A stretch of DNA of 64,000 nt. It comes from Scatophagus argus (Eukaryota; Chordata; Actinopteri; Scatophagidae). Positions 36,601 to 47,924 of the stretch are shown here, piece after piece (position 1 is the first letter of the stretch; every line of letters starts with the position of its first letter). The translations under genes and the position numbers were made by a program. The stretch lies in contig NC_058499.1 in NCBI RefSeq assembly GCF_020382885.2, positions 13,129,872-13,193,871 of the forward strand, in the 5' to 3' direction. Under the pieces are notes generated by a model, which saw only the letters and a program-made list of their open reading frames with translations, did no database searches and was not told the DNA's origin.

Positions 36601-38197
36601 TCTATTTCTTTGAGGCATTTTGTTAAGTGCCAGTGGCAGTATTACGTTACATCCATCAGTGTTGGATCACACTGAAATCCTCTCTACTCTCTCCCTCATT
36701 AGCCTGGGACTTTTTGTTGACACCTTCTGTGCCCTAATCTACTAAATTACAGAGCTCTTGTTTCTTAAATAAAACTTAAATCCTAACAAATAAGAAGATA
36801 ATACTCTATGACATGGATGCAGAGACTAATAAATAATATGCTAATGGATTGTTATTGCCCTGTACTTGTGGAAGCTGTATTCACACTAATATGGGATTAA
36901 AGTGTTACAAAAACTATGAATTAGAGAGAAATCCCTGTTATATAAGACTCAAAGACTTCTCTCTCACACACAAAACATGAAATGCTAAGCCACAGTAAAA
37001 AGTCTTGTACTACCACTCTTGGAAAATAAACCGATGATGCTGCATGTGTTTTCATGTGACAGTTATGGAAATCTGGTAATACGCCGGCAGCACTCAGTCA
37101 CAAGATGCCCTCACATCCACAATCATTGCGATCTACAAGCTGCTGTCTGTGGAATGTGTCATTGTGGTCTACCTTACTCTTTGCTGCTTGGCCCCTCGGT
37201 ATGTACATGTATCCCTGTCCCAAATCCCACTAAATCACCCTCACCTCTGTCTCACCTCCTGCTGCTGAGAGGAATTACCTCATTTTGCTGCTGGGCCTTT
37301 TTCCCACATTAATGAATGCCAGAAGGCTAGAAACATCCGTTTAATGTTCTCCAAATGCTGCCCAGTGCTGCAACTTATCATTATTTGCATTACTGATGGA
37401 GCTGTTTATTAGTTTTTTGATTGATTGATTGAGAAGTTCCCACAGGCCAAGGTGACATCTTCAGACTTCTTGTTTAGGTCCACCAAAAGTCACAAAGTCA
37501 AAACCCAAAACAGAGAAATGCAAAAAATCATCACATTGGAGAAGCCAAAAAAATGTTTTATGTCTTTACTTGGTAAAAGACTTAAACAAATAATCAATGA
37601 TTAAAATGTTGAATGATGTTGAATGTTAAAATAAACTTATTTCACTTTATTAGCATACATGTAATAATATTACCAAATTTATTTAATTACAAATAATAAT
37701 ATAATATAATATAAAGCATATTGCAGGACCTACAACAGCACAGTAGTATTGTATATGAAGCTATTGCTCACTATTAGTTGTCATCCTGTAGATTTATCAA
37801 GTCCTGAATGGATAAAAAAATATCTCCATTTTATGTTGGGGCTATTTTTCCTTTCTAGAATTTGACAAACTGCTTGTGTACAAAAATATTTCCTAAAGAC
37901 AGAAGCATTTCCGTTTACTTTCTATTTCACTTCACAGAAATATTTCTATTTCACTCCCTCAGTCACGCTTTGCCAAAGCGAGAAAGCAAAATATTTGAAA
38001 CAAAGTTTTTGGACCAAAACTCAAGTCACCTTCAGCGGAGAAGAGCATCTACTCTTGGGTGTGTGAATGTGGAGTGGGGCGGTAGTGGACTACCTGTGTC
38101 TGTGGGTCAGGCTCTGCACCGTCACAGCGCGGGACTGGATCTCCAGAGGCAGGAATACGAGCACCAGGCACAGCCAAGCCGGCAGCAGCGCACACAT
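31584..38197 (-). CDS. adm2: Adrenomedullin 2 / intermedin precursor
   Basis: Two coding exons on the minus strand, 38197-38094 and 31986-31584, joined in phase (CAC AG|G TTG); 507 nt, 168 aa. Exon 1 encodes a signal peptide (MCALLPAWLCLVLVFLPLEI). Exon 2 holds the prohormone: a basic RGSRGRR processing region, then the peptide with the six-residue disulphide ring CVLGTC, VQNLSHRLYQLIGQ, and the C-terminal PRSPHSYG followed directly by TAA, where the final Gly is the amide donor giving Tyr-amide. This is a secreted calcitonin/CGRP-family hormone acting through CLR-RAMP receptors, with vasoactive and osmoregulatory roles in fish. The 6.1-kb intron is loaded with repeats. The start exon was placed by signal peptide and phase, not by transcript. 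Confidence 0.93.
32334..32358. repeat. (GT)n microsatellite
   Basis: A 25-bp GT run in the adm2 intron. Several similar CA/GT runs (about 34163-34190, 34395-34419, 34754-34774) lie further along the same intron. Confidence 0.9.
32935..32992 (+). mobile_element. 3' tail of a non-LTR retroposon
   Basis: The segment reads acaaacttggccaataaagc then tgattctgattctgattctt. The CCAATAAAGCTGATTCTG terminus with short tandem TGATTC units is a common fish LINE/SINE 3' end. The same terminus closes the SINE copy at 35333-35573. Located in the adm2 intron. Confidence 0.6.
33600..33658. repeat. (AG)n microsatellite
   Basis: A 59-bp GA run with a single interruption (gcgaga) in the adm2 intron. Confidence 0.95.
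35333..35573 (+). mobile_element. 5'-truncated tRNA-type SINE nested in the Tc1 relic
   Basis: The insert shares aagga-type internal sequence with the fuller SINE at 40424-40725: cccttgagcaaggcacttaa, then ctccctgggcgcttgatgc and ggttaaatgcag, and it ends ccaataaagctgattcttct. It is flanked by a perfect 8-bp duplication, tctattca, at 35325-35332 and 35574-35581. A 20-bp C run (35336-35355) stands where the tRNA-like head should be. Confidence 0.8.
35336..35355. repeat. Poly-C homopolymer, 20 bp
   Basis: Twenty uninterrupted C residues at the 5' end of the nested SINE. Such runs are error-prone in sequencing, so the exact length may not be reliable. Confidence 0.85.
35641..35823 (+). pseudogene. 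Tc1-like transposase fragment
   Basis: About 60 codons ending in a stop match the last third of the Tc1 catalytic domain. The second catalytic Asp is present in FQHDC. Exactly 34 residues later the position normally held by the catalytic Glu (SPDLNPIEHLW in the family) is Gln (SPDLNLIQHLW). The N-terminal DNA-binding domain and the first Asp are absent, so this is a non-functional relic. Confidence 0.8.
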
Positions 38198-38520
38198 GGC
38201 GGCGTAGTGTAGACACGCTGCCCGGAGAGGGTAAGGCGGATCTCAGACGACCAAAATCTTATAAAAATATTTGTATGTTTTAAATACGTTAAAAGAAATA
38301 AAATAAAATTACAACTCTTTCGATGGTGACAAATTTAAAGTTATTTCTTAGAACTAAATTGTCCGATATAGACGAGTGACCTTGACAGCATCATCAGTCT
38401 TGTTTGCTGCATCCTCTCTGCACGATGGCCTTTAAAAGCATGTTTAAAAACCCGCGTAAAGACGGAGTGAACACTCACTTTGGGAGCAACCTGTCCTGAG
38501 CTCTCTCACTTATAAAGCCT
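38198..38520 (-). promoter_or_regulatory. adm2: adm2 5' UTR and candidate TATA promoter
   Basis: On the minus strand ggctttataagtgag places a TATA-like box at 38517-38510, about 315 bp upstream of the adm2 ATG. That would imply a 5' UTR of roughly 285 nt if unspliced. The upstream flank (38520-38560) is a purine-rich GGA/AGG tract. This is positional inference. Confidence 0.4.
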
Positions 38521-41500
38521 GATCGAGGGAGGAGGACGAAGAGGAGGAGGGAGGAGGAAGAAGGCTTATTGTCTGTCTTACTCAACAACCTAACCCCTAA
38601 TGAAAGCACAACCTAATTAAACCTTAAGAGCCTCTCATATAGTTTTGGTTATGGAGGTAAAGTACGTTTGCCATGCTTGCTGTTTTGGATGTTATTTTTA
38701 AAACGTGACCTTATAGGTGTTGTCATATAGATTCTGTTATTGAATTTAATTTATTGTGTTATTTTGAATTTCATCGTACACGGTGGACTTATTTTGGCCA
38801 GAGTGAGCTTGAACCAGGTTTACAATGAAAGCCTGCAAACCTTGAAGTGTGAGTGTGATTATTTGAAGATTGACTGAATAAATACAATTATCCACCAATA
38901 ATTAGCTCACAGTAAAACTCCTCATAGGAGATCAGTGAAGGGGCCTTGCCATACAGCTCCTGTTTTTTTTTTCCTCAATAACCAATATGGAAATCACATG
39001 TTGTATCTGACCCGTATGTACAGTAAAAGCTTTGTTGGTCTGGATTTATGGCCATTTGCCCTTTTTAAAAGCTAAGCCTGTGGTGAAGCATCGGTTCTTA
39101 TGACGTTGGTGAATTTAATTGCTAAAAAACTGGCATTTATCTTTACAACTGCACCAAGATTCAATCACAATAAAACAAAAATGGCAAAAATTGGGTAATG
39201 GAAGTAATGGAAAAAAAACAACACTTTTTAGGGATATGTCTTGTCTCTCTACTCTTACTCCAGAGGCCTCTAAATATTCTAATTAAGTTGCTTGAAATAC
39301 TCGCGGCCCATTGAAATTTAACCTATGACGGGTTGTGAGTTGACTTTGCTTGAGAATCACATGACATAAAGGTTGGGAATCAGAACTTTAACTGGACCAA
39401 CAAGATCCTGGTGCATACTTCTTGCTGTGGAAAAAATATGTTATATCAGATGTAAAAGTTTGCGTGTGCAGAAGAGGTGCAGATGTGTCGCCGGGGTCAG
39501 GCCAGCCAGCTGGCTACTACAGTCATGTTATCCCCCCAAACGCCTGTAGGAGGAAGCCTACAGAGAGGTCCCACGTCGTTGCAGGGATCCTGTTCTTCTC
39601 ATTTTCCTCGTATAGCCTAACGAAATGTATTCTATTCTGTGAAGGAGGACACAGATGAGAAGCTCAGAGTCTGAACCTGATTAAAAGAACGCTCTGTATG
39701 TGGAGGTGGCTTCAGGCCTTAATTAAAGAGCCGAGTGTGTGTGTCTGTGACTCAGCAGTTTGAAGTATTACCTTCTAAGCTCAGTTTCCAACACTGTGAG
39801 CTTCAACTCATTCCAGCATGTGCATTAACACATCTCCTGTCTATCTTAAGAACAAACCTGTGTGTATACGTGAGTGTGTGTGTGTGTGTGTGTCCACACT
39901 ATCCAGACTCATGCCCTTCTCTCTCTGATCTCTTAGCAGGCAAAGATGCTTTGGGTCTCAGTGGAAAGTAGGGGAGTTTCAGATTTAGTCTTAACTTTGA
40001 CAAACCTGCTGGATTCCACGGGCTGAAATCACAGTGGAAATCAGATGTTTGACCACTTTCATAATCAGCAAGTCTTATCAGCTGCCAGATTTAAGTTGAG
40101 TTTTTGGACGTGGGAGTCGCTCGAATAAAAGGGTCTGTCGCTGTGTTAAAAGCAGGAGGTTTGTTTACTCTCAGGTTCAGTGAGTGCAGCAGACTGGTCG
40201 AGAGAGGTGGCAGTGAGCTGCAGAGACGAAACAGATATGTTTTCACTGGAGCGCACTTTGCATGGCATTTACATTTACACTGGACTTAAAAGAAAAAAGC
40301 TGCTTTTGTATTTTCATTTCAACACTGAATCAGAAAAGCACATGAACACAGAGTGAGTTTCTGAGGAGATTGTTAAAAGTTACCTAAAATTTTGTCACTG
40401 ACACAGACATTATAATAGATTCTTGGGGGCAGCTGTGGCCTAGAGGTTGGAGAAGCTTGTGATCGGAAAGTCGCTGGTTCGATTCCCCCCACTGGATGGG
40501 CAGGAAAAATTTGAGTGTGGTGGAGCGATAATGTCCCTCCCCCACATTAGCTGGCTGATGTGCCCTTGAGCAAGGCACTTAACCTCCAATATATGCTCCC
40601 CGGGCGCTTGATGCAGCCCACTGCTCCTGTGTGTTTCACTGCATGTTGCATGTGTTTCAGTCAGTAATGGGTTAAATGCAGGGAAATAATTTCCCAGTTT
40701 GGGATTAATAAAGTAACTTAAACTTACTAGTCTCCCACTTTATTCTACAGGTATGGACAGTTTAACCCTATTAAAACATTGCCATTTTAATAGATTTTTT
40801 TCAATCTTGAGATTAAAATAATACAACACTGGTCAACAATAGAAAAGAATCTCCATGCAATTGTTTTATAATCCGGTTTTTATTCCTTGCAATGCAGTGG
40901 TATTTGATGCCTCTTTGTGGTGAAATTTGGGACTGCATGCTCACGATGACGGAGAACCTACCGTGCAATACTGTAATCATTAATCCTCTGATTATATCTT
41001 CCCAGTTATCCCCATGTACAGTGCACTGCTCTGCTGACCCTGAAACTGGGGATGAGAGTGACCTCATGAACTCAGTATCAGCTTTCAGTCCTGGATATTC
41101 TTCCGACAGCAAAAAGCAGACAAAAGCAGCTTGTCAAATTGCCCACAGTGCTGTATGCACATACAAAGGAGTCTTCTGGGGGCAGCTGCAGTTTTTGTTT
41201 TTTCGTTTTATTTTTTTTTTCATTTCCATCAGTAAAACAGCATTGCTCTCAAATTTCCTCCTTTGTAAATGGCCACAATATTCACAAAGGCTTGAGTATC
41301 TGTTGTCACTGAAATTACAGTGATTCTGTATTATTCCATCTTTGATGCTTCAGTGATCAGGGCTTTTCAAAGCTTGCCACTGACCAAACTGCACCCATCA
41401 TGAACATCCCACAATCTCATTTCAGCACACAAATACCGATAAAGTTAATAATGGATTTTGCCACTCCTATTATTACTTTCAATTAAGAGAATAATTGTGT

Positions 41501-42530
41501 TCTAAATTTCAGAACTACAGTTAGGATAATTAAGTGGAAATGAAGTGTAATGTTGCCAAGGACTCAGTTATTTAGCTATGGTTTATACCTTATAAATCTC
41601 TCTTTGATTTGGCTACATTTTGGCAAATTGATACCAGAATTGGCTACTTGCAGTTGTTGTTGTTTACAGTCTCCCTGTTGATGATCAAATGGATTACTTT
41701 GATACTGAAGAAAACTTTAAACCCTGATATAAGTTATAAGGAGTGTGTGTGGGGGCGTTCTATTCTTTCTATGTCTATGGAGATTTACTTGTGATGGACA
41801 GCAGAAATATTGGTAAAAGTACTGCAAGTGCATCTTTGTGTTTAGATTTGAATGTCATGTTAAATGAGCAGGCCTGCAATATTCGACACAAACTGTGCCA
41901 AAGCGGTGCCACCTCAGTAGCCAAATCTGTCCACAGTGCAGTGCATAAGTGGCCTATTTTGAACAGAGGCACATTTTTTATTCCTTTGGCTTCACTCCAG
42001 GATACTAAGTTTGAAATAAAGGAAAGAAAGGTTAACAGTAAATTCTGATTTTCCAGCTTTAAGGGTCCTGGCAGGTGTTCATACGTGTAGCAGATGAATA
42101 GTGTGACTTGTAACCCACAGACCTCTTGAATACATTTACACCTTTGAACCTGTCTGTGTGTAATCACTAGAGTCCAGTATTCTATCTGTGGTAAACACTG
42201 TCACATGAAACCTGAATCTCAGCACTTTGCCCTCGCTGTGCTTTTTTTTTTTTTTACTTCACATCCAATATGCCGCAGCCAATAAAACAAACATTTACAG
42301 TCTGCAGTATACTGTAGGTGACGGTGGAGGTTAATATGAGATACATGCTGTGTTCCTGTGCTGGCAGCAGGTGGTGCTGCTCTCAAATAAAGACAACAAA
42401 GGCAAGACAGCATTTACCTGTCTTGGTTGGTGGTTCAAGACCACCACATCAGCATCAAGTCACAGTAGACTATTCAACAGTGCCTTAGTGAAGAGAAGAG
42501 AGACATGAACTCAATTGAAATTGCACCTTA
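38521..42530. other. Intergenic between adm2 and the mob2-like gene
   Basis: No gene is recognised in this 4-kb A/T-rich stretch. It holds one SINE (40424-40725), a GT run near 39874-39892 and short unconserved open frames, such as 40892-41323, that show no familiar domain. Confidence 0.5.
40424..40725 (+). mobile_element. tRNA-derived SINE, near full length
   Basis: The head is tRNA-like: A box tggcctagaggttgg at 40436-40450 and B box ggttcgattcc at 40476-40486. The body carries cccttgagcaaggcacttaa, shared with the copy at 35333-35573, a sequence typical of a widespread fish SINE core. The 3' end is gggattaataaagtaactta. Clear target duplications were not found. Confidence 0.75.
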
Positions 42531-43180
42531 AATGGTTTTATTTGATTGTTTCTACATAACTGAGCAAAAAAATGAAATCTTATATTTGTCAAATCTACCA
42601 GGTACATAAAACTGCGCTAAATGTTCGTAACAGAATACAGAATCATTCATAAGGATGCAGAGATAAGCTGTGTAGTTCGGTGCAGATGCACTCATGTCAT
42701 TTGCATCAACATGCCACCCATGATGGCACATTTTGTTTATAACAACGGTGAACCGCCTGGGTCAGTTAGGTTTTATGACTGCCTTAAGTCTACAAGGAAG
42801 ATATAATTTATCTTGAAGATTTTGACCTTATCAAAATATAATAATATAAGCACCATTGTTTAAAAATACACTAACATGCAATATTAAGTATCACAATAAC
42901 AAAAGTCAACCATATACAGTAGGAACCAAATACTCGATCTTGTCTGATTTGCTGCTTTTTAAAGCACAACAGACTCATTCATTCTCCTGCATACTGTTCA
43001 TAAACAGTATTTTATATTTTACAACTTCCAGAAAAAAACCATAACGTTCAGTAAGTGAAGGTTTGGCCCAAAGTGGTGACATACACAATTAAAGCTTTAT
43101 ACTCAGATATAGCAATTAAATAAGTGTGACGAAAATGTGAGTGCACAACATGTGTGTGTGTGTGTGTCTGCTCTACAGGC
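42531..43180 (-). other. mob2: Probable 3' UTR of the mob2-like gene
   Basis: The minus-strand AATAAA at 42542-42537, followed by a T-rich context, is the best polyadenylation signal downstream of the stop at 43183-43181. A GT run (about 43150-43166) lies just after the stop. No coding sequence is seen. Confidence 0.4.
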
Positions 43181-46100
43181 TCAGCCTTGCTGTCCCAGAG
43201 CTGCGATGAGGTCCTGCAGTGGCTCAGTGTCCTCTGGCTCCAACAGGCCGTGCTGCCTGCAGAACAGCGTGAGGTGTGTGAAGAGGGTATTGAGGTGTGG
43301 CTGCAGGCCCAAGGCGAGCGTCTCTCTATAGTGAGACCAATAAATGTGAGCCAGAGTCCTGAAAAACAGCAAAAACACCTTCTGGACGAGAAAGACGAAG
43401 CCTGTTGGAAACACTGAACCTGGGAAGAAGGGAAGAGATAATGGCTTAACACTGAAACTGGAATGTGATGCCGAACAATGCGACATAAATAAAATGCCCT
43501 TTACCTGCTTTTGTGGGGAACACATCTTCATCAGTCAGTAGCTCCTGAATGTATGACATGGCATAGTCAAAGTAAAGCGGGGCAGAGCACTTCAGCTTCC
43601 TGCCGTGGTCATCAGTCCAAACATAAACCCTGAAAACAACAACACACATGATCCTTCAGACACAACGTGCTGGGAGTTCAGCCTTTTAAGGAAAAGTGAA
43701 GAGAAACTGTATTTTATGTTTTTCAAGGAGTAAATAATATCATCACTCGAGGGTCAACCGCTAGCAACAGAGCAAACTCTATCTATTGTTAAATACAGTC
43801 AGAGGCAGAGGATTTTTTTGTCCTTAAAAATCAACATTCACTGTAAGAGCCATGTGAGGTAATTTATTTTTATTTTTACATTATTCTTTGTTTGCCAGAG
43901 TATTATTTAGTTCATTGTTGTGAAGTGCATATCTTAACCACTAGATGTCGCAGACGGTCGGGTGTGGAGGTGATAGAATTTTTCTAACCACAACCATACG
44001 AGTTAGAAGGAGTTGCCACTACTTTCACCATCGTGAGACAAGTTTCATTATTATTCGAACAAACATTGCACAGGTGCTATTTTTAAAACATATTCACTTC
44101 TGTTTCATCAGACAGGGAGATAATAATCAGTTTTGTGCACTACGCATATGCAGAGCTGCTGCTAGAAAAGCATCTGTAGCTGTGAGAGAGAGAGGCAGGT
44201 GAAAAGAAATTGTTTAAATTCCAAGATCTCAAGCTTAGTGAAACGTCTGCCACCATCTCATTCCCAGATTTATTATTGCACTCCTTTAACATGATTGAGT
44301 GTCAAAACAAGTATCAAAGTCCATGAAGCAGAACTAGAGATACCATCTTTTGTATTCCACACATACTTCTTCCTTGTCAGAGTTTGGCGCCAACGTTATC
44401 CACAATGCAATCCAGTAGCCCAATTTGAGATTCAGGTATGTTACGCTGGTGGTATCTCACGTAGCCTTGACCCACTAGCCTTAAGCAGTGTAGGGGAGCG
44501 TTTTGCAGAGGTCCACTAAGTTCACCTTCAAGTAACGCACCTTTGGATTATTGTCTTTTTAAAACCCTGCCATCATCACACAGTGGTGCCAAAGACTGTA
44601 AAAACTGGAGGAGATCTATTTTTAATGATACTGTAAAGTTTCATTTGTGCTGCCCAAAGAAAATTGAAAACTAACATTATGGACACAGTTTGTCCTTCCG
44701 GAAATAACCCCCTTTCTTACACAAACCGCTCTGTCAACATGAAAAGAATTTGCTGGGAAACAGAACCTCTGCAAAAAGAAGACGAGATTTATGACATAAT
44801 ATCAGTGAGACAAAGTGAGAAAGTGTCCCTTTCACCCCTCCCCTTGTGATTTAGGTGAACTGACCCTTCAGGTACTCAGGTACTTACGTGTTGCCCGGTC
44901 CACAGGCGGTTGGGCAGGTGCTGGGAGTGCAGAACTCAGAAAGTGCGCTGGAGAACAGGTTTATATTCTTGAAAAACGCCACCGCTGAAAGAAATCAATG
45001 AGAAGAAAATTACTTATTTACTTGATCTTATTTACTTATTTGGCAGTGTGAATTGGGGGTGGGGGGTCACGGCTCCACTCGCTGTTGCTGGCCAGCCACT
45101 CTGCCTTGTCGACGCCAGGCGGCAGCGCTGTGAGGGCAAACACGTCCGTGTGCGTGACGCGCTGGCACACATACTGCTGCTGCAGATATGGACGCTCCTC
45201 CAGATTATTGTTATTAATTCCCCTTTCGAAAACAAAAACAACAGTGCTAGAGTTAATGAAGCAGAGGCAGCATGAAAAAGTCACAGAGAGAAAGAGAGAG
45301 AGACAGAAAAATATGGCCGCGTAAAACAATCGATAGGTCAGTGGCTTAATTACTCCCGCTGCGGTCAGTAGATAACACGTTTTACGCACTCTCTCTCTCT
45401 CTCATCTGTCTTGTCCTGTGTGGCTGGCACACACGCAAACTGTGCTGAAACCGCGGACCTGAAAGTCCGATAAACGCAGCAGTTTAATGTAATGAAGGCA
45501 GCCAATGCAGAGTGGGGGTAATTACTGCTAATGAAGCTCACTGCTGCAGCGGTCAGCGCCACAAAGCGAATGACTGAGAAGGATTAACGACGTGAGAGGT
45601 TCATGTACAGGCTCGTGTGCTGACACTACTGATAAGCCACAGGTAGTGCGGTAACACGGGAGGTGATAACTGCAGAGTGTGTGCACGAAATGAATGATGT
45701 TTGTGAGTGTTGGCGTGTACTGGAAGGTCTGGCATTATTTGACTTCATGCAAACAAGCGAGGCCACGAAAGGCCCATGTGGACTAGTGTGATGATGATGA
45801 TGATGATGATGAGGAAGAGGAGGAGGAGGAGGAGTGCTATAGCCTACTCTTGTTTCTTTGATTGGGCCGAATAGTTCAGATCAAGCAGCTGTTTTTGAAT
45901 GTCAGCACACACACAGCAGCTGAGAGTTTGCTGAGTGTGACCTTGCCCACTGCGATAAAGGAAACACACTCCTCTCTGTGGATTTTCACCCCCCCTCGTG
46001 TAAATGTGTGTGTGTGTGTGTGAGAGAGAGTAAGGGATGGGCGGGGAGAATTAGTTTAATGGTCTAAACAGCAGGCCTTTGTCCAAAGTAAAGGTCAGGA

Positions 46101-46855
46101 GAAGTTAAGAGGTAGAAATAGTAACGAATGTAAACACGAGCAGTAGAGCAGATCCCTACAATGACAAACTTCTCTAATGTCCACAGGAACTCCTTTTGTT
46201 AATATCCTGTTCACTTCGAGCTCCATGGCATTAACTCAATGACAGCCTCTTGGCTACCAGTTGTCAGCACACACACACAACCCTGAGCTACGTGTGATGT
46301 GGTGTTTGTGTGCAAACACGCTCCTGTGTGACCAAGCCCGCTCTCGGCCATATGTTTACCTTTACCTCCAGTCCGTGCGGGTGAAGCACACAGCCAGCTG
46401 GCTCGACAAAAGATTCATCCCGAAGCAAAACACTTGAATGCGAGCATGTACGCGTAGGACGATCTTTACCGGTCTTGGTTCAACAACTACTTCTTAAACA
46501 TGTGTTCCCGCTGTTGGAGGAATTCACCTTTACTGATGCCATCACACAAATATGTAACACACACACACACGCACGCACACACGTACACACACACACTTAT
46601 CTGAAGAACATTCCTCACTAAACCATGTGCAGACAGCTTTCTCAGTTTCTTTTAAACCATCTTCCAAGAAAACGAACAGCAAATAATAATAATAATAAAA
46701 AAAAAACAACATTGAACTTATACTCAGAGTTCTTATCTGCGCACAAGGCGTATGAAGAGAAACGCAACTTACGGTTTGTCACTGCCGAGGTCAGAGGGCT
46801 GAAGAGTCTTGTTGTCTGCCTTCGTAGCCGAGGGGTAACTATGGCAGCCCCCCAT
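43181..46855 (-). CDS. mob2: MOB kinase activator 2-like protein
   Basis: Complete model, five coding exons on the minus strand: 46855-46773, 45222-45083, 44984-44888, 43629-43505, 43419-43181; 684 nt, 227 aa (human MOB2 about 237). It has the Mob/phocein fold signatures: WLASNTVAFFKNINL, the first zinc pair in SEFCTPSTC, KLKCSAPLYFDYAMSYIQEL, VFPTKAGSVFPTG and the second zinc pair in TLAHIYWSHYRETL. MOB2 proteins bind and regulate NDR1/2 (STK38/STK38L) kinases in Hippo-related signalling and cell morphology. HIYWSHYRETLAL and TDEDVFPTK favour MOB2 over MOB1 or MOB3. The N-terminus MGGCHS is a myristoylation motif. Exon 2 to exon 3 seems to use a GC donor. Which teleost mob2 paralogue this is cannot be told here. 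Confidence 0.87.
45790..45833. repeat. (ATG)n then (AGG)n trinucleotide repeats
   Basis: About seven GAT/ATG units followed by AGG units in intron 1 of the mob2-like gene. Confidence 0.9.
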
Positions 46856-47567
46856 GGCGTCAAGCTAAGAGCAGAGAGCTGTCGGATCGTGCCAGCCCCA
46901 CTTTTCCATCCCAAACGTACTAATGCGCACTCTTCCACACACCGCAGGCAGCGTACGGCAGCCGCTGCTCCGACGCAATCATCCCTCGGCTCGCTGAACA
47001 ATCCATACAGCTGACAAACACATGAGGTCAAAGTTTTCCGACAAAACAAACAAATAAATAAGTGAGTAAAAAGTAGCCTGGGAGATGGGATATCGTCTCC
47101 CGTAAAGAAAAGTGAAGCCGTCCAGCTGCCTGCTTGTGCCTTTCCTCGCAGTGACCCAGTGTCAGTGTGTATATGTCTCCTTTGTCTGGAGTCCCACACC
47201 CCGCAGGCTCCTCCTCTTTCAGCTCCGAGCGGACGGGCAGGTTTCTCAACAACCCATCAAAGTACAAAAACAAAAAAAATCCCACAACTCCGCCTTAGTC
47301 CCCTTCTTCCCACCCACCACACACACACACACACAAGCATGCACACGCTGTCCTCTCACAACATGGATGTCCTCTATGCGGACAGCAGGCAGGTGCGGGT
47401 GACAAAGTAAGGTTGCGTGTTCCTCTGAAGGTGGAAGGTAGGAAGACACGGAGAAAGAGAAGGCGGAGAGGCTTTAGGAGCAGCAGGTGTGTTTACTATC
47501 TGTGCTCCACTCATAAACTATAAAGGAATGTGATGACATACATGACGCGTCTGAGTCGAGGAATGAA

Positions 47568-47606
<39 letters not shown>

Positions 47607-47924
47607 CCACAGCAGTGAAAGGACAGTGGAGTCCAAGGCTGTGTGAATAAGAGAAGTGAGTGAAGAGGCTCATGGACTGATATCAGCTCAGCCTGCAGTG
47701 CGGGTTTGTGTTTGCTCTTCTGATCTGACATACATATAGACACACAGCAAGGACCAGGAAGAAATCCAATCCACGAGCTCACCTGCCCCTAAGGTAAACA
47801 TGTTTCCAAAGACCAAGTCCTGCTTTCCCTCTCTGACTCTCTGTTTGTACTGTGTGTGTGTGACACAGCAGGCTGCAAACGGGAGATAAAACACAGGCTC
47901 GTGATTTCTTCTTGGTCAGACATA
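46856..47924 (-). promoter_or_regulatory. mob2: Upstream region of the mob2-like gene
   Basis: This lies between the mob2-like start codon and the inferred ppp6r2 3' end. The first few hundred bases (46856-47250) are G/C-richer and probably hold the 5' UTR and promoter. A CA microsatellite at 47574-47604 follows. No TATA box or further gene is recognised; the long minus-strand frame through 46642-47199 runs across the start exon in another frame and is not conserved. Confidence 0.35.
47574..47604. repeat. (CA)n microsatellite
   Basis: A 31-bp uninterrupted CA run upstream of the mob2-like gene. Confidence 0.9.

Noticed and set aside
40892-41323. 143-codon plus-strand frame in the adm2/mob2-like spacer
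   Set aside because: No conserved domain, no splice-linked neighbours and a Phe/Ser-rich T-run end; most likely chance.
46642-47199. 185-codon minus-strand frame over the mob2-like start region
   Set aside because: It overlaps the MGGCHS exon in a different frame and has no family signature; it reads through the promoter and intron.
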